Assembly (NCBI RefSeq): GCF_013032445.1
Contig: NZ_WQCA01000003.1
Location: 124,001 to 188,000 of the forward strand
Direction: 5' to 3'
Origin: Ruegeria arenilitoris
GTDB taxonomy: Bacteria; Pseudomonadota; Alphaproteobacteria; Rhodobacterales; Rhodobacteraceae
Length of the DNA: 64,000 nucleotides
In this document: positions 18,801-27,326 of the stretch, piece after piece
Numbering within the stretch: position 1 is the first letter of the stretch
Layout: every line of letters starts with the position of its first letter
Position numbers and translations under genes: made by a program
Notes under the pieces: model-generated
What the model saw: the letters and a program-made list of their open reading frames with translations, nothing else
What the model was told of the DNA's origin: nothing
Database searches by the model: none

Positions 18801-19297
18801 GCTATCACAAGCTGTTGTCTTATAAGGATGAATACGAAGTCGCCCGGTTGATGCTGGGCAGCCGAGAAAAGGCCGCAGCTGAGTTCGATGGGGCTTTCAA
18901 AATGACCTTTCACCTGGCTCCGCCCATTCTAGGTGGCACCGGGTCGGACGGTCGACCTAAGAAACGGGCCTATGGGGAGTGGTTGCTGAAGCCGATGAAG
19001 GTTCTGGCCAAACTTAAAGTCCTGCGCGGGACGCCGCTGGACATCTTCGGTTACAGTGTCGAACGGCGGATGGAGCGGAGCCTGATCAAGCAATATGAAC
19101 GGGATATCAAAGAGATAACACCGCTTGTTACACCGCAGACACGGGATGCTGTTATAGCCCTTGCGCAACTGCCGCTGGACATTCGCGGATTCGGGCCGGT
19201 GTTGCGCGCCAACGAGGCCAAGGCAGCCAATAGGCGCGAGGAACTGCTGGCCGTGATCCGTGACGGCGGGCCTGAACTGCGCGCAGCTGCCGAGTAA
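15878..19297 (+). CDS. Indolepyruvate:ferredoxin oxidoreductase, fused alpha-gamma type
   Basis: 1139 residues. It oxidatively decarboxylates aryl pyruvates (indolepyruvate, phenylpyruvate) to aryl-acetyl-CoA using ThDP and Fe-S clusters. In order: N-terminal pyrimidine-binding domain (TGYRGSPLGAVD near residue 50), the ThDP domain with CSGCPHNSSTRLP near 440 and AGIGCHYMVQWM, an Fe-S segment ICEGCGDCGVQSNC near 633 followed by SCNKDFSCLNGFCP, and the C-terminal gamma domain starting VVITGVGGTGVVTLGAIL near 715. In Phaeobacter a homologue (Ior1) channels phenylalanine carbon to phenylacetyl-CoA. It is monocistronic and divergent from a LysR gene. Confidence 0.93.
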   Translation: MSQPQISLNDRFDLEKNPILLNGTQALVRLMLIQKARDMQAGLNTAGLVTGYRGSPLGAVDQQMMRARKQLAESNITFQYGLNEDLAATALWGSQQAGLRGDGRFDGVFGLWYGKGPGVDRSGDVMRHANMAGTAEHGGVLMAMGDDHTGESSTVLHQSEWSLVDMYMPIVSPAGVQEVLDYGVYGFALSRFSGLWVGLKTMKDTIEVTSVVDGSADRMNLVVPEFDMPEGGLNIRLGDTPHLQEGRVIDFKRFAAETFARANKMDRRVWGKPGAKIGFVAAGKNWLDLTHAMSLLNIDEDEAERLGITSYKIGQTFPLDMAGFHDWAEGLDLIVIVEEKRKLIEVQVKEAIFDDRSGRRVYGWYKGGAGTLHREELFPTCGALDPIMIAEKLGGILIEEGRDTDGVRAGLARLSEARRADNAEEIATRLPYFCSGCPHNSSTRLPDGSRAYAGIGCHYMVQWMDRETTGFTQMGGEGANWIGEAPFSTTKHVFQNLGDGTYNHSGVQAIRAALAAGTNITFKILYNDAVAMTGGQENEGGLTAERIVAEVKAMGVQHVAVVYDKKEDLNFKALPAGVDTFERSELMQVQERFREIEGVSVIVYVQTCAAEKRRRRKKGAFPDPDKRVFINTDICEGCGDCGVQSNCVSIVPKETELGRKRTIDQSSCNKDFSCLNGFCPSFVTLEGAHIRKEATTEIDLPDLPEPVLPEIKGTHNVVITGVGGTGVVTLGAILAQAAQIDGKGAGMMEMAGLAQKGGAVHINCRLANRPEDISAIRVATGEAHALIGGDLVVSAGAKTLGLTRVGQTGAVVNSHETVTGDFTRNTEFRIPGDRLKLSLQARLKEDVSLFDATELARAVMGDSIYSNMMIFGAAWQRSLLPVSHEAILSAIALNGTAVERNKRAFDIGRWAVLHPQEVAGILEPNTAEMPKTLDQIIDFRAQHLTAYQSGRLAKRYLKLINAFDDEGIRKAVAKGYHKLLSYKDEYEVARLMLGSREKAAAEFDGAFKMTFHLAPPILGGTGSDGRPKKRAYGEWLLKPMKVLAKLKVLRGTPLDIFGYSVERRMERSLIKQYERDIKEITPLVTPQTRDAVIALAQLPLDIRGFGPVLRANEAKAANRREELLAVIRDGGPELRAAAE

Positions 19298-19299
19298 AT

Positions 19300-19317
19300 C
19301 GTCACGGTCTTGTCACG
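19300..19317 (+). promoter_or_regulatory. Pho-box-like direct repeat
   Basis: CGTCACG (19300-19306), four bases, TGTCACG (19311-19317): two 7-mers with an 11-base period, the architecture of PhoB sites (consensus CTGTCAT/C). It lies 61 bases before the acyltransferase start, and an AT-rich AAAATT follows ten bases later. A single weak candidate. Confidence 0.3.
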
Positions 19318-19377
19318 AAACCTAGGCAAAATTGTTGCTTAAACCTATCTTGCAGGCAGCAAACCTCGGAGACTCGA

Positions 19378-20256
19378 ATGCCCTCGCGCCGCCACGTCGC
19401 TCGTGACATTTCTTATGCCCATTCCGCCGAAACCAAGGGCGGGAAGATGGTGATCAAACTTATGGAGAACACCACAGGCCGTTTGCGTCTGATTAAGCGC
19501 GCGGATGGTTATGAGAAAGAAGTGACCGATGGACGTGATTTCTGGACTGTGATGGTAGATCGCTATGGTCTGTCGCTGGATGTCGTCGGCGGGGGTCTGT
19601 CGAACATTCCGAAAACCGGCCCGCTGATCCTGATCGCCAATCACCCATACGGCATTCTGGATGGCCTCATGATGGGGCACATGTTGTCCGAGACGCGCGG
19701 TGATTTCCGAATTCTGGCCCATCGCGTGTTCCGCAAGGCCGAGGACATAAACCGCATCATCCTGCCGATCTCATTTGACGAGACCAAAGAGGCGATGAAG
19801 CTGAACCTTGAGACACGGAAAACCGCGCTGAATTATCTGGGTGAGGGCGGCGCGATCGGGATATTCCCGGGTGGTACAGTCAGCACGGGCGTCAAACCTT
19901 TTTCGCACCCGATGGATCCGGGCTGGCGCGGATTTACGGCGCGGATGGTGGCCAAGTCGAACGCGACCGTCGTGCCGGTTTTCTTTGACGGTCACACCTC
20001 GCGCCTGTTCCAGATCGCCAGCCACTTGCACAGCACTTTGCGCATGGGTCTGCTGATCAAAGAGTTCAAAAAACGGGTGGATACTCCGGTCAAGGTTGTC
20101 ATTGGCGACCCTATCGGGCGCGACGTTCTAGACCCTTTGGCCAAGGACACGCGCAAGATGATGGATTTCTTGCGCAAAGCCACGTATGAGCTTTCCCCAA
20201 CGCCGCTGAAGTCTTACGACTACGGCTACGAGTTTGAGGAACGGCATCGCGCCTAA
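19378..20256 (+). CDS. Lysophospholipid acyltransferase-family protein (PlsC-like)
   Basis: 292 residues. The acyltransferase motif appears as [11 protein letters not shown] near residue 85 (the His/Asp box), with [14 protein letters not shown] near 160 as the second motif. These enzymes move an acyl chain from acyl-ACP or acyl-CoA to a lysolipid on the membrane. The spacing and NHPYGILDG form are closer to OlsA-like and haemolysin-type acyltransferases than to housekeeping PlsC, so the acceptor could be lyso-ornithine lipid; this is inference. It is followed after eight bases by murI. Confidence 0.82.
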   Translation: MPSRRHVARDISYAHSAETKGGKMVIKLMENTTGRLRLIKRADGYEKEVTDGRDFWTVMVDRYGLSLDVVGGGLSNIPKTGPLILIANHPYGILDGLMMGHMLSETRGDFRILAHRVFRKAEDINRIILPISFDETKEAMKLNLETRKTALNYLGEGGAIGIFPGGTVSTGVKPFSHPMDPGWRGFTARMVAKSNATVVPVFFDGHTSRLFQIASHLHSTLRMGLLIKEFKKRVDTPVKVVIGDPIGRDVLDPLAKDTRKMMDFLRKATYELSPTPLKSYDYGYEFEERHRA

Positions 20257-20264
20257 AGGGGCAA

Positions 20265-21074
20265 ATGGCAGTAGGCATCTTTGATTCTGGATTGGGCGGT
20301 CTGACCGTTCTGGACGCCGCGCAGAAACGTCTGCCGGACGTGGATTTCCTGTATTTTGCGGACAGCGCCCATGCGCCCTATGGCGTGCGCGATGCCGAGA
20401 ATATCTATGACCTGACGCGCCGCGCCGTTTACGGCCTGTGGAATCGAGGCTGTGATCTGGTGATTCTGGCTTGCAACACCGCCAGTGCCGCCGCGTTGCG
20501 CCGGATGCAGGAAGAGGGTGTGCCCGAGGGCAAACGCGTTCTCGGCGTTTTTGTGCCGCTGATCGAAGCCCTAACCGAGCGGCAATGGGGTGACAATAGC
20601 CCTCCACGTGAGGTTGCCGTGAAACATGTGGCGCTTTTTGCCACGCCTGCGACGGTCTCCAGCCGCGCTTTCCAGCGGGAACTGGCGTTTCGCGCAATTG
20701 GTGTGGACGTCGAGGCGCAAGCCTGTGGCGGTGTTGTCGATGCCATCGAAGACGGCGACATGATCCTGGCCGAGGCGCTGGTGCGCAGCCATGTGGATGC
20801 GCTGAAACGGAAAATGCCGGAACCTCAGGCCGCGATACTGGGCTGCACCCATTATCCGCTGATGGCCGAAACCTTTCAGGCTGCCTTGGGCCCGGACGTT
20901 CAGGTGTTCAGCCAGGGTGCTCTGGTGGCTGAAAGCCTTGCGGACTACCTGCAACGGCACCCGAAAATGCAGGGTGAGGGCCAAGGCGGCTTTCTAACAA
21001 CCGGCAAGCCAGGATTTGTCAGTGATCGGGCCACGCAGTTCCTCCGACGACAAATCACGTTCGAAGCCGCCTGA
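20265..21074 (+). CDS. murI: Glutamate racemase
   Basis: 269 residues. It interconverts L- and D-glutamate for peptidoglycan. Both catalytic Cys motifs are present: [12 protein letters not shown] near residue 70 and [10 protein letters not shown] near residue 190. The N-terminal [13 protein letters not shown] is typical. It lies eight bases behind the acyltransferase gene, so the two are probably cotranscribed. Confidence 0.95.
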   Translation: MAVGIFDSGLGGLTVLDAAQKRLPDVDFLYFADSAHAPYGVRDAENIYDLTRRAVYGLWNRGCDLVILACNTASAAALRRMQEEGVPEGKRVLGVFVPLIEALTERQWGDNSPPREVAVKHVALFATPATVSSRAFQRELAFRAIGVDVEAQACGGVVDAIEDGDMILAEALVRSHVDALKRKMPEPQAAILGCTHYPLMAETFQAALGPDVQVFSQGALVAESLADYLQRHPKMQGEGQGGFLTTGKPGFVSDRATQFLRRQITFEAA

Positions 21075-21168
21075 CTTAGGTCAAGGACGGCTCATCCCAC
21101 TCTCCTTTATTCGAAGGCCGTCGCATCGGCGGTCGTGATATGTGACACTATGGAACAAGAGGTCTGAC

Positions 21169-22197
21169 ATGACCCATAAAATCGCAATTCTGGGTGCTTC
21201 CGGCTATACCGGCGCCGAACTGGTGCGGCTGATCGCCGAGCACCCGAACATGGAAATCACCGCCTTGGCCGCCGAGCGCAAGGCAGGGATGTCGATGGCG
21301 CAGGTTTTTCCGCACCTGCGTCACATGGACCTGCCGGACCTGTGCAAGATCAGTGAGATTGATTTCTCGCAAATCGATCTGTGTTTCTGCGCGTTGCCGC
21401 ACAAGACCAGCCAAGAGGTCATTCGCGACCTGCCGAAAAACCTGAAGATCATCGACCTGTCTGCGGATTTCCGTCTGCGGGATGCAGATGAGTATGAAAA
21501 GTGGTACGGTAACCCGCACGTGGCCTTGGAACAGCAAGAAGAGGCTGTTTATGGCCTGACCGAATTCTATCGCGACGATATTCGTGCGGCGCGGCTGGTG
21601 GCAGGCACAGGGTGTAATGCGGCAACGGGTCAGTATGTACTACGGCCGCTGATTTCCGCAGGCGTGATTGATTTGGACGATATCGTGCTGGACCTGAAAT
21701 GTGCCGTGTCTGGCGCTGGTCGGTCGCTGAAAGAAAACCTGCTGCACGCTGAACTCAGCGAGGGGTACAATGCCTATGCCGTGGGCGGCACCCACCGGCA
21801 TCTGGGTGAGTTCGATCAGGAGTTTTCGTCGCTGGCCGGTCGGGCCGTGCATGTGCAGTTCACGCCGCACCTGATCCCGGCCAACCGGGGTATTCTGGCG
21901 ACGACCTATGTTAAGGGCGATCCAGCCAGTGTGTATGAAGCGCTGGCCAAAGCCTATGAGAATGAACCGTTTATCCGGATGTTGCCGTTTGGCGAGACGC
22001 CTTCAACCCACCATGTACGGGGCTCGAACTTCTGCCATATCGGTGTTGTTGGCGACCGGATCGAACGTCGCGCCATCGTGATTGGCGCATTGGATAACCT
22101 GACAAAAGGTAGCAGTGGACAAGCCTTGCAGAACGCTAACCTGATGTTAGGTGAGGATGAAACTGCGGGCCTAATGATGGCCCCGTTGTTCCCGTGA
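21169..22197 (+). CDS. argC: N-acetyl-gamma-glutamyl-phosphate reductase
   Basis: 342 residues. It reduces N-acetylglutamyl phosphate to the semialdehyde in arginine synthesis using NADPH. Visible are the Rossmann start [17 protein letters not shown], the catalytic-Cys [12 protein letters not shown] near residue 148, and [19 protein letters not shown] near 180. A frame opens at 21142, but the ATG at 21169 with GAGGTCTG upstream gives the usual N-terminus. Seven bases separate its stop from ccmE. Confidence 0.95.
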   Translation: MTHKIAILGASGYTGAELVRLIAEHPNMEITALAAERKAGMSMAQVFPHLRHMDLPDLCKISEIDFSQIDLCFCALPHKTSQEVIRDLPKNLKIIDLSADFRLRDADEYEKWYGNPHVALEQQEEAVYGLTEFYRDDIRAARLVAGTGCNAATGQYVLRPLISAGVIDLDDIVLDLKCAVSGAGRSLKENLLHAELSEGYNAYAVGGTHRHLGEFDQEFSSLAGRAVHVQFTPHLIPANRGILATTYVKGDPASVYEALAKAYENEPFIRMLPFGETPSTHHVRGSNFCHIGVVGDRIERRAIVIGALDNLTKGSSGQALQNANLMLGEDETAGLMMAPLFP

Positions 22198-22204
22198 GGA
22201 CGAA

Positions 22205-22651
22205 ATGAAAACGCTCAAGAAACGCCGTCGCGTACAAGTCATTTTGCTGGCCGTCGTGGCCCTAGTTGTGGCCACGGGGTTGATTGGGTATGCGTTGCAG
22301 GACGGTATCAACTTTTTCCGCTCCCCTAGCCAGGTGATCGCCGAGCCGCCAAAACCAACCGAAGTGTTCCGCATCGGTGGTCTGGTCGAGGAAGGCTCGA
22401 TCATTCGCGGGCAGGGCGAAACGGTGCATTTTGTCGTGACTGATGGGGGCGAGAGCGTCCCGGTGGCGTTTACTGGCGTGCTGCCTGATCTGTTTGCTGA
22501 AAATCAGGGCATGGTGGGTACGGGTTCTTATGTGAACGGAGTTTTCGAAGCTACTGAAATCCTTGCCAAACACGACGAAACCTACATGCCGAAAGAGGTA
22601 GTGGATGCTCTGAAAGAGCAAGGCGTTTATCAGGAAGCTGACGAAAGCTGA
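22205..22651 (+). CDS. ccmE: Cytochrome c maturation protein CcmE (haem chaperone)
   Basis: 148 residues. It holds haem covalently in the periplasm before handing it to CcmF/H. One membrane helix (about residues 10-30) precedes a periplasmic beta barrel with RIGGLVEEGSIIRG. The haem-binding His sits in AKHDETYMP near residue 125, the canonical HxxxY motif. A short Asp/Glu-rich tail follows. It lies seven bases behind argC. The next ccm gene is 1.4 kb away, behind two inserted phage-like genes. Confidence 0.95.
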   Translation: MKTLKKRRRVQVILLAVVALVVATGLIGYALQDGINFFRSPSQVIAEPPKPTEVFRIGGLVEEGSIIRGQGETVHFVVTDGGESVPVAFTGVLPDLFAENQGMVGTGSYVNGVFEATEILAKHDETYMPKEVVDALKEQGVYQEADES

Positions 22652-22660
22652 CCGCAGTTC

Positions 22661-22702
22661 CGCTGCGTGCCTCCGGCGGGAGTATTTCGGAAAAAGATGA
22701 AA
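22661..22702 (+). repeat. Dispersed intergenic repeat, copy A
   Basis: CGCTGCGTGCCTCCGGCGGG then AGTATTTCGGAAAAAGATGAA, starting nine bases after the ccmE stop. It shares order and spacing (CGCTGCG, CTCC...GG, an ATTT block, then a GATGAA or GGTGAAG end) with copies at 35761 and 55911. It lacks the 5' GGGGGC hairpin of the other two. Confidence 0.5.
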
Positions 22703-22798
22703 CGGGCGTTGCGCGCAACAGGCGGGCAGCGCCCTGTTTCGTCGGGCGAACTTAACAGGTTTGAGAAACCGTGTGTCGGACCAAAGGCGGAGGGTGCG

Positions 22799-23410
22799 AT
22801 GCAGACGGTGCGACAGATTGCAACTGAAATCGTGGCGCGTGAAGGCGGGTTTGTGGATGATCCGGACGATCCCGGCGGGGCGACCAAATACGGTGTGACC
22901 ATTCACACAATGCGGCGTCTCGGGCTGGATCTGTCGGGCGATGGGGCGATCAATGGGGCCGATGTGCGAATGCTCAGCAAATCGCATGCTATCGATATCT
23001 TTGTGCAGCATTACTTTGAGCATCCCCGACTGAGCCTGCTACCGCAGGTTCTGCACTCAACGGTGTTTGACATGTACGTCAACGCGGGGAGGCAGGCGGT
23101 CAAGATCCTTCAGCGTCTGCTGCGCGAGATGGGGTTTGGGGTCGCGGCGGACGGTGTGGTTGGACCGAAAACTGCGCGGGCCTGCCAGAATGCTGCGGAC
23201 CCTGATCCGGTTGCGTTACGCGATGCCTATGGGGTCGCGCGACGAAACTTTTACTTTCGTCTGGCCGATCACAGACCCGCTTCCCGCAAATACGCCCGGA
23301 GCCGGGCTGGTGGTAAAGGCGGGTGGATTCGCCGGGCCGAGGAATTTGTCTCTCCAACCTATCACCTGAGCGATGCAGAGTTTCAAAGGAGGGTTGCGGG
23401 ATGGGATTGA
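22799..23410 (+). CDS. GTA-type endolysin (GH108-like N-acetylmuramidase with C-terminal PG-binding region)
   Basis: 203 residues. The ATG at 22799 follows GGCGGAGGG. The catalytic region is IVAREGGFVDDPDDPGGATKYGVT near residue 12-35, with the active Glu in EGG as in glycoside hydrolase family 108. FDMYVNAGRQAVKILQRLL near 85 begins the PG-binding_3 segment. Rhodobacter capsulatus GTA uses an endolysin and holin pair (rcc00555/rcc00556) encoded away from the main gene cluster; this pair has the same order and domains. The stop overlaps the holin start by 10 bases. Confidence 0.85.
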   Translation: MQTVRQIATEIVAREGGFVDDPDDPGGATKYGVTIHTMRRLGLDLSGDGAINGADVRMLSKSHAIDIFVQHYFEHPRLSLLPQVLHSTVFDMYVNAGRQAVKILQRLLREMGFGVAADGVVGPKTARACQNAADPDPVALRDAYGVARRNFYFRLADHRPASRKYARSRAGGKGGWIRRAEEFVSPTYHLSDAEFQRRVAGWD

Positions 23411-23979
23411 TCTCGAGTGTTTTGACGTTTCTGTTTGGCGGCGGGCGCAACGTCGTTCGTGAAACTACTGAAATTTTTCGGGAAAACGCCGAAAACGGGG
23501 CCGAGCGCAGCCTGACGTTGCAGCAACAGGCAATGATTCAGTTCGGCCAGGAATTTCAGGCGCCGCAAAAGGGGACGTTCGATCGGTTCATGGACGGGCT
23601 CAACCGGTTGCCGCGCCCGGCGATGGCGCTTGGGACTTTGGGTTTGTTCATCGCCGCAATGGTCGATCCGTTATGGTTCGCGGCGCGGATGCAAGGGATC
23701 GCCTTGGTGCCGGAACCGTTGTGGTGGCTGCTTGGGGTGATCGTGTCGTTTTATTTCGGTGCACGTCATCAGGCCAAGGTTCAGGACATGCAGAGAGAAA
23801 TCACTGCCACGATGCAGCGCACCCCACAGGTGCTGGAAAACTTGCGGGCGTTGAAAGCCATGCGCAGCGATGGAATTGGGGCTGCCGATCCGGGTACAGA
23901 CGTTGATTTGGCCGAAAGCGCAGGCCATCCGGACGTCAACCCGGCGCTGGAGGATTGGAGGCGTAAACGCGTGGCCTGA
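23401..23979 (+). CDS. GTA-type holin (three-span 'holin for gene-transfer release')
   Basis: 192 residues. It begins MGLISSVLTFLFGGGRN with AAGGAGG nine bases upstream. The hydrophobic segments are near residues 62-82 (PAMALGTLGLFIAAMVDPLWF) and 100-118 (EPLWWLLGVIVSFYFGARHQ). They match the GTA_holin_3TM family pattern (first short segment at the N-terminus). The tail is charged and cytoplasmic. With the endolysin it would lyse the cell to release GTA particles. Start overlaps the endolysin stop by 10 bases. Confidence 0.85.
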   Translation: MGLISSVLTFLFGGGRNVVRETTEIFRENAENGAERSLTLQQQAMIQFGQEFQAPQKGTFDRFMDGLNRLPRPAMALGTLGLFIAAMVDPLWFAARMQGIALVPEPLWWLLGVIVSFYFGARHQAKVQDMQREITATMQRTPQVLENLRALKAMRSDGIGAADPGTDVDLAESAGHPDVNPALEDWRRKRVA

Positions 23980-23995
23980 CCCGCGACACTATGCT

Positions 23996-24012
23996 CGCCC
24001 CAAAGGGGCGAA
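23996..24012. terminator. Hairpin after the holin gene
   Basis: CGCCCC (23996-24001) AAA GGGGCG (24005-24010). No T-run follows, so terminator function is uncertain. Confidence 0.35.
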
Positions 24013-24017
24013 AGTGA

Positions 24018-24046
24018 TTGGTGCTTGCCCGGCAACGGGATTATAT
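24018..24046 (+). promoter_or_regulatory. Possible internal promoter before ccmF
   Basis: TTGGTG, exactly 17 bases, TTATAT. The predicted transcription start would fall only two or three bases before the ccmF ATG, which has no clear ribosome-binding site. Confidence 0.4.
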
Positions 24047-24054
24047 CCGGGGCC

Positions 24055-26019
24055 ATGATTACAGAACTTGGCCACTTTGCCCTGATCCTCGCCTTTCTTG
24101 TTGCCATCGTGCAGTCGGTGGTTCCGCTGATTGGTGCCGCCAAACGGTGGCCCGGATGGATGTCCTTCGCCGAACCTGCAGCCATCCTTCAGTTCCTGCT
24201 GGTGGGGTTCTCTTTCTGGGCGCTGGTCTGGGCGTTTGTGACCTCGGATTTCTCGCTGCGGGTGGTGGTTGAAAACAGTCATTCCGCCAAACCGATGCTC
24301 TACAAGATCAGCGGCACATGGGGGAACCACGAGGGCTCGATGTTGTTGTGGGTACTGATCGTCTCGTTGTTCGGTGCCATGGCCGCGTTTTTTGGAGGCG
24401 GTCTGCCACCCACGTTGAAAGCGCGGGTTCTGGCGGTTCAGTCCGCGATCGCTGTGGCGTTCTTTGCCTTCATCCTGTTCACCTCGAACCCGTTTGACCG
24501 GCTGATTGTGGCTCCATTTGACGGGCGCGATCTGAACCCGCTGTTGCAGGACCCCGGTTTGGCCTTCCATCCGCCGTTCCTGTATCTGGGTTACGTGGGT
24601 TTGAGCATGGCCTTCAGCTTTGCTGTTGCCGCTTTGATTGAGGGGCGCGTGGATGCCGCATGGGGCCGCTGGGTGCGCCCTTGGACGCTGGCCGCCTGGG
24701 TGTTCCTGACTATTGGTATCGCGCTGGGGTCTTGGTGGGCGTATTACGAGCTTGGCTGGGGCGGGTTCTGGTTCTGGGACCCTGTCGAAAATGCCTCGTT
24801 CATGCCGTGGCTTTTGGCTGCAGCGCTTCTGCACTCAGCTATCGTTGTGGAAAAGCGCGAAGCGTTGAAAAGCTGGACCATTCTGCTGGCGATCATTGCC
24901 TTTGGTTTCTCGCTGATCGGCACATTTATTGTGCGGTCGGGGTTGCTGACGTCGGTTCACGCATTCGCCAATGACCCCGAACGCGGTGTGTTCATCCTGT
25001 TCATTCTGGTGATCTTCATTGGCGGGTCTCTGACCCTGTTTGCCGCGCGCGCGCAGGCGATGGAGGCCAAGGGCGTCTTTGGCATGGTCAGCCGCGAAAG
25101 CGCGCTGATACTGAATAATATCCTGCTGGCCGTCAGCTGTTTCGTCGTGTTCGTCGGGACGATGTGGCCGATGGTGGCCGAAATGGCGTTTGACCGCAAA
25201 CTGTCGGTCGGGGCGCCGTTCTTCAACTCGGCCTTTACACCGTTCATGGTTGCTTTGGGCATTGCACTGCCAGTGGGTGCGATGTTGCCGTGGAAACGCG
25301 GCAAGCTTGGCAAGACCGCTTATTCCCTGCGCTACGCCTTCCTGCTGGCGCTGGCTTTGGCCTTGCTTGTCTGGGCGATGCAAACGGGGCGCAGTGCGCT
25401 GGGGCCGGTTGGTCTGTTCCTTGGTGCATGGATCACCTTTGGCGCCGCCATCGATTTGTGGAGCCGCACGGGCCGCAAAGGCAGCCTCAAGCGCCTGTTC
25501 CGTTTGCCCGGTGCAGATTGGGGCAAGGCCGTGGCGCATACCGGTCTGGGCGTGACCATGTTTGCCATTGCCGGCTTGACGGCCTGGGAGGTCGAAGACA
25601 TCCGCGTCGCGCAAGCGGGTCAGCCGTTCGAGGTCGGGCAGTTCACCCTGACCCTGGAAGATGTGCGACGCGTGGAAGGGCCGAACTATTTCTCGACCAT
25701 GGCAGATGTTCGGGTTGAAAAGAACGGGCGGCCAATGGGCACGCTTCATCCTGAAAAACGGGACTATCCGGTCGCGCGGATGCCCACCACCGAGGCAGCG
25801 ATCGACTATCGGTTCCTTGGCGACCTCTATGTGGTGATCGGCGACCAGCAAGCCGATGGCGGCTGGGTCATGCGGACTTATATCAAGCCGCTGGCGAACT
25901 GGATCTGGGGTGGGTGTATACTGATGGCTCTGGGCGGTTTGCTCAGCCTGTCGGACCGCCGGTTCCGGGTTGCAGCCGGCGCTCGCAAGGCGCCAACGGG
26001 TGGAGTACCTGCGGAATGA
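24055..26019 (+). CDS. ccmF: Cytochrome c maturation protein CcmF (haem lyase subunit)
   Basis: 654 residues, many membrane helices. The signature WWD-type segment GGFWFWDPVENASFMPW lies near residue 240, and KISGTWGNHEGSMLLWVL near 85 is the other conserved block. CcmF joins haem from CcmE to apocytochrome c with CcmH. The ATG at 24055 gives MITELGHFALILAF, the family N-terminus; an upstream start at 24025 is less likely. Its stop overlaps the ccmH start by four bases (ATGA). Confidence 0.95.
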   Translation: MITELGHFALILAFLVAIVQSVVPLIGAAKRWPGWMSFAEPAAILQFLLVGFSFWALVWAFVTSDFSLRVVVENSHSAKPMLYKISGTWGNHEGSMLLWVLIVSLFGAMAAFFGGGLPPTLKARVLAVQSAIAVAFFAFILFTSNPFDRLIVAPFDGRDLNPLLQDPGLAFHPPFLYLGYVGLSMAFSFAVAALIEGRVDAAWGRWVRPWTLAAWVFLTIGIALGSWWAYYELGWGGFWFWDPVENASFMPWLLAAALLHSAIVVEKREALKSWTILLAIIAFGFSLIGTFIVRSGLLTSVHAFANDPERGVFILFILVIFIGGSLTLFAARAQAMEAKGVFGMVSRESALILNNILLAVSCFVVFVGTMWPMVAEMAFDRKLSVGAPFFNSAFTPFMVALGIALPVGAMLPWKRGKLGKTAYSLRYAFLLALALALLVWAMQTGRSALGPVGLFLGAWITFGAAIDLWSRTGRKGSLKRLFRLPGADWGKAVAHTGLGVTMFAIAGLTAWEVEDIRVAQAGQPFEVGQFTLTLEDVRRVEGPNYFSTMADVRVEKNGRPMGTLHPEKRDYPVARMPTTEAAIDYRFLGDLYVVIGDQQADGGWVMRTYIKPLANWIWGGCILMALGGLLSLSDRRFRVAAGARKAPTGGVPAE

Positions 26020-26471
26020 AACGTCTTATCCTGATCCTGTCTCTGATCGCGTCGCCTTTATTCGCCGTGCAGCCCGACGAGGTGCTGGATGATTCGGTGC
26101 TGGAACAACGGGCCCGGGACCTGAGCACCGGGCTGCGCTGTCTGGTGTGTCGTAACGAAAGCATTGATGAAAGCAACGCTGAGCTGGCGCGCGACCTGCG
26201 CCTGCTTCTTCGGGAGCGACTGGTCGCCGGTGACACGGACCAAGAGGCGATTGCCTTCATCGTAGATCGTTACGGTGAATATGTTCTGTTGAAACCGACC
26301 ACGTCAGGCTCGAACCTGATGCTGTGGTTGGCAGGTCCGATCATGTTGCTGATCGCCGCGGCGTTGGGGTGGAGCTTTCTGCACAAGCGGTCTCAGGTTC
26401 AAGCCAGCGGTGAAAAGGACAAATTAACCGACGCCGAGAAAGAGCGTTTGCGCCAAATTCTTGAAGACTGA
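26016..26471 (+). CDS. ccmH: Cytochrome c maturation protein CcmH
   Basis: 151 residues. A signal peptide (MKRLILILSLIASPLFA) precedes the redox motif LRCLVCRNESI near residue 42, which reduces apocytochrome thiols for haem attachment. A C-terminal membrane helix (about residues 100-122) anchors it. It is coupled to ccmF through ATGA. The window holds no ccmI/cycH-like gene after it. Confidence 0.93.
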   Translation: MKRLILILSLIASPLFAVQPDEVLDDSVLEQRARDLSTGLRCLVCRNESIDESNAELARDLRLLLRERLVAGDTDQEAIAFIVDRYGEYVLLKPTTSGSNLMLWLAGPIMLLIAAALGWSFLHKRSQVQASGEKDKLTDAEKERLRQILED

Positions 26472-26546
26472 CCCAGGGTTCTGCTTTTCCTTCCACTGCA
26501 TTTCGGTCAGGGTTCCGAAAAGACCGGAAATTTTGGGGAGGGGTTC

Positions 26547-27323
26547 ATGGAATACGAAACAGTCCTGCTGGACATCACGGACGATCTGGCGGTTGTTATC
26601 CTGAACCGTCCCGACAAGCTGAATGCACTGACGGCCCAGATGCGGGCCGAGATCACGCACGCCATGAAGCATGCAGCACGTCACGCACGGGCAATTGTTT
26701 TGACTGGGTCCGGCGGTGCGTTTTGTTCGGGCCAGGACCTCGGGGATTCCTCCAGCACCGGCAAGATCGATCTGGAACGGACGCTGCGCGATGAATACGA
26801 GCCGATGTTGGAGTCGATCTATGATTGTCCGGTTCCCACCATTGCCGCCGTTAACGGGCCGGCCGCCGGGGCAGGGGCGAACCTTGCGCTTTGCGCAGAT
26901 GTGGTGATCGCAACCGAAAGTGCATATTTCCTTCAGGCCTTTGCCCGAATTGGCTTGTTGCCTGACGCAGGGGGAACGTGGTTTTCGCCGCGTCAGATGG
27001 GGTTCGCCAAGGCCATGGGCGCCGCATTATTCGCCGACAAGATCAGTGCGCGGCAGGCGGATGACTGGGGCTTGATCTGGGAGGCTGTGCCCGACGACGC
27101 GTTCGACGCCCATTGGCGTAAGCGCGCGGCGTATCTCGCCAGCGGCCCCACAGCCGGGTTCGGAGCGATCAAAAAGGCCATTCGTGGGACTTATGAAAAA
27201 ACGCTGCCGCAGCAATTGGCGATTGAGGCGCATTTGCAGGGCGATTGCGGGCGCAGCCGCGATTTTGCCGAAGGTGTCGTGGCCTTCATGGAAAAACGCC
27301 CCCCGAAATTCGAGGGGCGCTGA
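26547..27323 (+). CDS. Enoyl-CoA hydratase/isomerase family protein (PaaG-like)
   Basis: 258 residues. The crotonase fold is shown by ILNRPDKLNALT near residue 20, SGGAFCSGQDLGD near 62 (oxyanion hole) and AAVNGPAAGAGANLALCADVV near 105. The catalytic position reads ARIGLLPDAGGTWF near 135, with Asp where hydratases often have Glu. This pattern occurs in PaaG-type ring-opening isomerases acting on epoxyphenylacetyl-CoA. GGGGAGGGG precedes the ATG. The stop is three bases from the convergent methyltransferase stop. Exact substrate is not determined by sequence. Confidence 0.8.
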   Translation: MEYETVLLDITDDLAVVILNRPDKLNALTAQMRAEITHAMKHAARHARAIVLTGSGGAFCSGQDLGDSSSTGKIDLERTLRDEYEPMLESIYDCPVPTIAAVNGPAAGAGANLALCADVVIATESAYFLQAFARIGLLPDAGGTWFSPRQMGFAKAMGAALFADKISARQADDWGLIWEAVPDDAFDAHWRKRAAYLASGPTAGFGAIKKAIRGTYEKTLPQQLAIEAHLQGDCGRSRDFAEGVVAFMEKRPPKFEGR

Positions 27324-27326
27324 AGC

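Noticed and set aside
24835..25851. A 338-codon frame on the minus strand opposite ccmF
   Set aside because: Arg/Gln/His-rich translation without motif; ccmF is certain on the other strand.
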